Source: Pseudisothecium myosuroides | Lineage: Eukaryota > Streptophyta > Bryopsida > Hypnales > Lembophyllaceae | Direction: 5' to 3' | DNA length: 64,000 nucleotides | Assembly (NCBI GenBank): GCA_951799445.1 | Contig: OX637293.1 | Coordinates: 23,250,001 to 23,314,000, forward strand | Shown: piece by piece, positions 60,001-64,000 of the stretch | How positions within the stretch are numbered: position 1 is the stretch's first letter | How the letters are laid out: each line of letters begins with the position of its first letter | The notes under the pieces: model-generated | What the model was told of the DNA's origin: nothing | Seen by the model: the letters and a program-made list of their open reading frames with translations, nothing else | Database searches by the model: none | Translations under genes and position numbers: made by a program

Positions 60001-60156
60001 AATATGTTTTTGGAAACCTCTAGTCCTAATCTATCAATTTTTGAATCTTAAACTTCTAATTTGCACTAATCTCAGATGCTAATCATGCTCTAAGGGCTGA
60101 TTAGGAAAATAAATGCTAATTAGGGAGAAACATCAAAGATTAAATTCAAAACTCAC

Positions 60157-60219
60157 CTCTTCACTACCAATATCGGAAATAACCTCGTCCACGTCCACGT
60201 GTACGTCCTCATGCTCCAT
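60157..60219 (-). CDS. Possible first coding exon, very acidic, gene unidentified
   Basis: On the minus strand ATG 60217-60219 opens a 21-codon segment (MEHEDVHVDVDEV then ISDIGSEE) that stops at a strong donor, GAAGAG/GTGAGT, in phase 0. The downstream intron would run into the degenerate repeat field to the left, and I could not find the next exon. It may be a fragment of a mobile element gene or a chance open segment. Confidence 0.25.
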
Positions 60220-60855
60220 GGTAGTCTTTGGTTGTGTTTTGAGTTTTTTCCAAGCTCACCGCTTATTTAGAAAATATTACAATTTTTGATGATCTAAACT
60301 CCCTCTTTCCCTTCCTCCTTTCTTTTCTTTCTTCTACACTAGCACTATTCCACCTAAGCTTTTATGAGTCTTACACTATAGTTTCAAACTCCAAGAAGGG
60401 TTTAAATATTCCTCCTACCCTCTTATACAACTTTGCTTTGTGTCATCCTAATCCTCTTCCCATCGGTCACTATGAATTCTCAAGATTTCTTTTCCTAAGC
60501 CTACCTACTCCTCACCTAGGCTACTATTTATCGTCTCTCACCTTTCTTGCCTACTTCTTCTCTTCCTTTCCTAATCTCCTTCCATTGTGTGTAGGTGTGA
60601 GTGGTGAGAGGAACAATTTTGTGTGCAGGTACGGTGGTGCTTCGCTCTCTTCTCCCTCCTCCCTTTTGTATTTTTTGCCCTAATCCTACTTCAACCCCAC
60701 TTAGCACAAAATTAGTCCAACATGCTTTTGGTTTGGTTTGTCTTTGTTTGTGCTCTGGTTTGAGAAAACCAAAAAAAAAAAAAAAAAGAGAATCAAAAAA
60801 TTGGGGAAGAGCCCGAATGGCCCCAGCCTCCTCTGCTGTACCGAGAGCCTGCTGG

Positions 60856-61072
60856 CCCTCCGGCTGGCTGGCCTTCCCGGCTGGCTGGCTGGCTGGGGGT
60901 CGACCAATTTAATTAATTAAATTTTTAATTAATTTCTTTTTTTTTATCACGCTGGTTCTGATTGTTGGCTGCTGTTATGCTCGTTCTGATTGTTAGCTGG
61001 CTCGTTATGCTGGTTCTGATGTTGGTTGGCGTATGCTGGTTCTGATGTTGGCTGGCTGTATGCTGGTTCTGG
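60856..61072. repeat. GGCT microsatellite and GCTGGTTCTGATGTTG minisatellite
   Basis: A (GGCT)n run lies at 60856-60900. From 60950 to 61072 four to five units of about 30 bp repeat ATGCTGGTTCTGATTGTTGGCT with variation. A 17-base poly-A run sits just upstream at about 60772. Open frames across this region are produced by the repeats. Confidence 0.7.
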
Positions 61073-61074
61073 AA

Positions 61075-61235
61075 AAACTGGATTTTTAGCTAAGGCTACA
61101 TAAAAGACTAGGTTTTTGACTAAGGCTAAAAAGATTGGATTTTTGGCTAAGACTAAATAAAAAGACTAGATTCTTGACTAAGGCTAAAAAGATTGGAATT
61201 TTGGCTAAGGCTAAATAAAAAGACTAGATTCTTGC
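61075..61235. repeat. Tandem repeat of GACTAAGGCTAAAAAGATTGGA units
   Basis: A composite unit of about 60 bp (AAGACTAGATTCTTGACTAAGGC then TAAAAAGATTGGATTTTTGGC) is repeated nearly three times, each half itself a variant of the other. No coding content. Confidence 0.75.
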
Positions 61236-61458
61236 TAACCTAGGGGAGGGATAGAACTTTGGGGGGTGCTAGATCCACTAAGATTTTTGGGATACAACTA
61301 ACTAAATAAAACTTTGGGGAACCACTAAACTTTCTAAACTTTGGGAAATGACTAAACTTCACTAAGTGTAAAGGAACCTACATATCTTGGAAGCTAAACT
61401 CTGGAGGTTTTCACAAACGTCTTGGAAACTAGACTTTGGATCTAAACATGGGGGAGGT

Positions 61459-61835
61459 GCAAAGCTTCGCCGTGAAATTGATTTTAACACCAACTTTAGG
61501 ACTTCTAGATTCCCCGAGGGTTCAAAGCTCCGCCGTCTACACTTTTAACACACGCTTTAGAACTTCTATTTTGTCACTAGTTCAAAGCTTCGCCGTTTCC
61601 AAGGGGGGTCCACGCAATGAGAGAGACTTTAGAAGAGGGAAAAAACTAAACTTTTAAAGAAAAACACACACGAGTTCAAAGCTTCGCCGTCCCGGAGGGG
61701 GGTCCACTCAACAAGGAGAAGATTAAAAGAGGGTTTGGAATAAACTTAACAAAAAAAACATGTACAAGGAGGTTCAAAGCTTCGCCGTCCCGGAGGGGGG
61801 TCCACTCAACAAGGAAAAGATTAGAAGAGGGTGTA
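61459..61835. repeat. Tandem repeat headed by TTCAAAGCTTCGCCGT
   Basis: The head word occurs at about 61459, 61521, 61581, 61675 and 61773. The last three units, 94-98 bp apart, also share a GGGGGGTCCAC(T/G)CAA block and an AGAAGAGGG block. It looks like part of a repetitive untranslated region of a transposon. Confidence 0.75.
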
Positions 61836-63044
61836 ACGAAACACAAAGATAATCACACAAGTTAGACCACGTGGCAACACAAAGCTCACACGCTAAAGGC
61901 CCCCCAAAGCGGCTGTCGTACGCGCAATCTAGGCGTAAGTATCCTTAACACCAAAATGATGGTAAGATAACATGAAATATCGTCCCAGGAGATTCTAGTA
62001 TGTTTTAGCAAGCTAAGGAGTATCCGGGTTTTAATCAAAACAACCAAAACCCCAAGCAACACCTCTTTCTTTTCCTATTTCTTACACAATGGTTTTCCGG
62101 ATCCCAATCCGGATCTATCTCTTTCCGGTTTCCGGTATGATCCGGATCCCGGGTCTCACTTCTCGACTTCAACTGGTTTTCTATTCCCCTGTTTTACCCT
62201 CAGGGTGTCTGCATTTGATCTTTGGAGGGGTAGGAACGCACCACTCATAGGCATCTATTTCTCTGCGCAAAACTTCACACAAAACAATCCTAACCGAGTT
62301 TTTATTGCAGAGTAGAGAAAGTAACAATCCTCACAATTCCTCGGGTAGCTTGCCCGGAAAATAGGTCACTCAGAATTGCATCCTTCCACTCTTACTACAA
62401 CGACAGATCAAGACAACCGGAACTAGAAGAGATTCGTGCATCTATCTACCAGACTGATCCTATGGTTGGCAGACCTTCCGGTGAGTGGGGATTTTCCGCT
62501 GGCGGTCGCTTATCTCCGCTCGGAACCCTCCCTGGATTCCGGACTCGCATCCGCACCACTCCTTAGAACCGGATCACCGTTACGGCAATTTAAAGGTACC
62601 ACGCACAAGTCCTTACTCACAATTCTAGTAAAGCTTCCTCACAAACTTACTCGCTCAAAACAGGTCCAACTAATTCTCAACCCGGATTTCCCCTCATCCG
62701 CCCTCTCTCACACTTTCACCATTCATAAACAACTCAAGAAAACACACACATAGCCAGAAATCCAAATGTCCACTTAGTGGCTCAGATTAGAGAAAGAGAA
62801 TATGAACATAAACTAATGCACACAAACTGGGCAAGGCTGGAATGAAAGGGCAACAAGCTGCCTTCCACTTAAAAACCCAAACAAAAAGCCAAAAAAAGAA
62901 CACCTGAAAATCCAGGTGACCAATCAGTAACCAACCGTAATATCCGGAAAGTTCAAAGTCAACTACTCCTAAGAATCCGGAACTGGGCCCCACGCACGGA
63001 AAATCCGCTCCAGATTAAAAATCCTAAAACTGCAAACATACTAA
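61836..63044. other. Region rich in CCGGAT words, no clear gene
   Basis: The words TCCGGATC, TTCCGG and CCGGAT recur unusually often (for example around 62096-62150). The same words are common in the adjacent open frame at 63.0-64.0 kb. The open frame at 62436-62753 has no recognisable motif. This could be the 3' region of the minus-strand gene that ends at 63045. Confidence 0.4.
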
Positions 63045-64000
63045 TTACTTTCCCCGCTTTGATTTCTTCGCGCTGCTACTTGGCCCTGCAGGTGGTTTCT
63101 TGCTCCCTTTCAATGGAGTAGACTTCGTTGCAGCCCGAGGCGGAATCTTCCGTTGGATCGGCGGTGGGTCGTCATCCGAATCCGTCTCATCGCCGGAAGT
63201 AAATTCCCCCTTCTCGGACTCTTGGATCATCTCCACTCTGGTCTCTTTCTCTGGCGAATCGTCCAACTGAATCGGTGTTGTATTCCTCTTGGGCGATGCC
63301 TTCTGCATATGAGGAAAGTCGATCGGACTGGTCCAAGCCGGATTCGACAAGGCCCCCATCCGGTGGATTGAATCGCTCCGGACGGATGTCCCGGATGCCG
63401 GAACAGAACTCCCTGCTTCTACCGGAATCGACTGGACACTCCTCGTTTGGCCGAACTTCGTGGTCTTCGTCTGGATCCGTGCCTGACCTGGAGTAGGTCT
63501 TGGGGATGCCGGTAAACTCATCCCTGCCCCCGGCTTCTGGGGCGTCTTCAACAAGTCGACGTTGGGCAGCTCCGGAAAGTGGGTGAAGTCCAAGGGCTTG
63601 TTCGGGTCAAGGTGCCCCAACAGTTGCGCCATCTCCTTCAGAATACCTTCCATCCGAGCTTGGTAGTCCACCAAGATTGTTACTACCTTGGACCCGAATA
63701 AGTGGCCTATGCCACTCAGCTGATTGGTGAAGAGTCGGGATTTGACCACAGCTTCCGCGGGCTGCTCCACCAACGCGGTCAGATTGTGGACGAGTTGGAG
63801 AGCTTCTGCCTCCTTCTGCCGTGCAACTGCGGCATCCGTATCCGCCCAGTTCACCCGACCTAACAGGTCATCCCTTTCCTTCTCCAAGCTCTTGATCCGC
63901 TCGTCCTTCTCACGAAGCAGATCCGGGCTCGGTAGTTTCCGGATCTGATTTATGATATCTTCCGGCTCCACCTTCAGCTCTGCAGCAATCCCCAGGATCA
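63045..64000 (-). CDS. Coiled-coil, low-complexity protein, partial (N-terminus outside window); possibly transposon-encoded
   Basis: The minus-strand frame is open from the window edge to TAA at 63045-63047, giving 317 residues with no start visible here. The first 70 residues are charged and heptad-like (REKDERIKSLEKERDDL), consistent with a coiled coil. The middle is Pro/Ser/Thr-rich. An acidic patch (SGDETDSDDDP) and a basic tail (SAKKSKRGK) close the protein. Local base composition is GC-richer than elsewhere. I do not recognise a family. Gag-like proteins of plant retroelements can look like this, and the neighbouring repeat fields fit a mobile element, but no protease, reverse transcriptase or integrase is visible to the left. 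Confidence 0.6.
   Translation of the reverse strand, partial: ILGIAAELKVEPEDIINQIRKLPSPDLLREKDERIKSLEKERDDLLGRVNWADTDAAVARQKEAEALQLVHNLTALVEQPAEAVVKSRLFTNQLSGIGHLFGSKVVTILVDYQARMEGILKEMAQLLGHLDPNKPLDFTHFPELPNVDLLKTPQKPGAGMSLPASPRPTPGQARIQTKTTKFGQTRSVQSIPVEAGSSVPASGTSVRSDSIHRMGALSNPAWTSPIDFPHMQKASPKRNTTPIQLDDSPEKETRVEMIQESEKGEFTSGDETDSDDDPPPIQRKIPPRAATKSTPLKGSKKPPAGPSSSAKKSKRGK

Noticed and set aside
1..64000. tRNA and rRNA genes
   Set aside because: I looked for internal tRNA promoter words and ribosomal RNA signatures on both strands and saw none; this was by eye and could miss a diverged tRNA.

Overview
The window is a stretch of a plant nuclear genome. Three host genes have clear plant homologues and standard GT-AG introns: the chloroplast import channel TOC75, an m-type thioredoxin with a transit peptide, and a ULP2-type SUMO protease. 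Telo-box motifs (AAACCCTAA) lie upstream of a probable mitoribosomal protein gene. Low gene density, AT-rich spacers and a Mutator-like transposase joined to a GCM/WRKY-like zinc motif suggest a bryophyte or another non-seed plant, but the species is a guess.

Layout. 1-4 kb: AT-rich spacer with one terminal-inverted-repeat element. 4.07-5.32 kb (-): two-exon gene, probably mitoribosomal mL60. 5.7-9.4 kb: AT-rich, with one TTAA-flanked element. 9.69-14.73 kb (+): ten-exon TOC75, whose first intron carries an internal duplication. 16.93-18.87 kb (+): thioredoxin m. 21.60-26.68 kb (-): ULP2-like SUMO protease, with a tandemly triplicated 84-87 nt exon upstream of the catalytic domain. 27.3-44.4 kb: gene-poor, with TTAA-flanked elements, fold-back MITEs, minisatellites and decayed minus-strand coding remnants. 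44.9-49.1 kb (-): Mutator-like transposase gene. 51.4-58.5 kb (+): decayed multi-exon gene with a ParB-like motif; its roughly 5 kb first intron holds an array of palindromes with the core GTCTCGGNNCCGAGAC. 58.6-62 kb: a run of different simple and tandem repeat fields. 63.0-64.0 kb (-): C-terminal part of a coiled-coil, low-complexity protein that runs off the window.

How things fit together. TOC75 and thioredoxin m both serve the chloroplast, one in protein import and one in stromal redox control. The ULP2 gene acts in SUMO deconjugation. There is no operon logic; each gene has its own promoter region. The strongest unexplained signals are (i) the palindrome array, whose core recurs in the intron of the neighbouring transposase gene; (ii) a family of TTAA-flanked elements with CCCCTAAA/TTTAGGGG ends, resembling piggyBac non-autonomous elements; and (iii) the exon triplication in the SUMO protease. 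All exon boundaries were read by eye from splice signals and reading-frame continuity, without transcript data.
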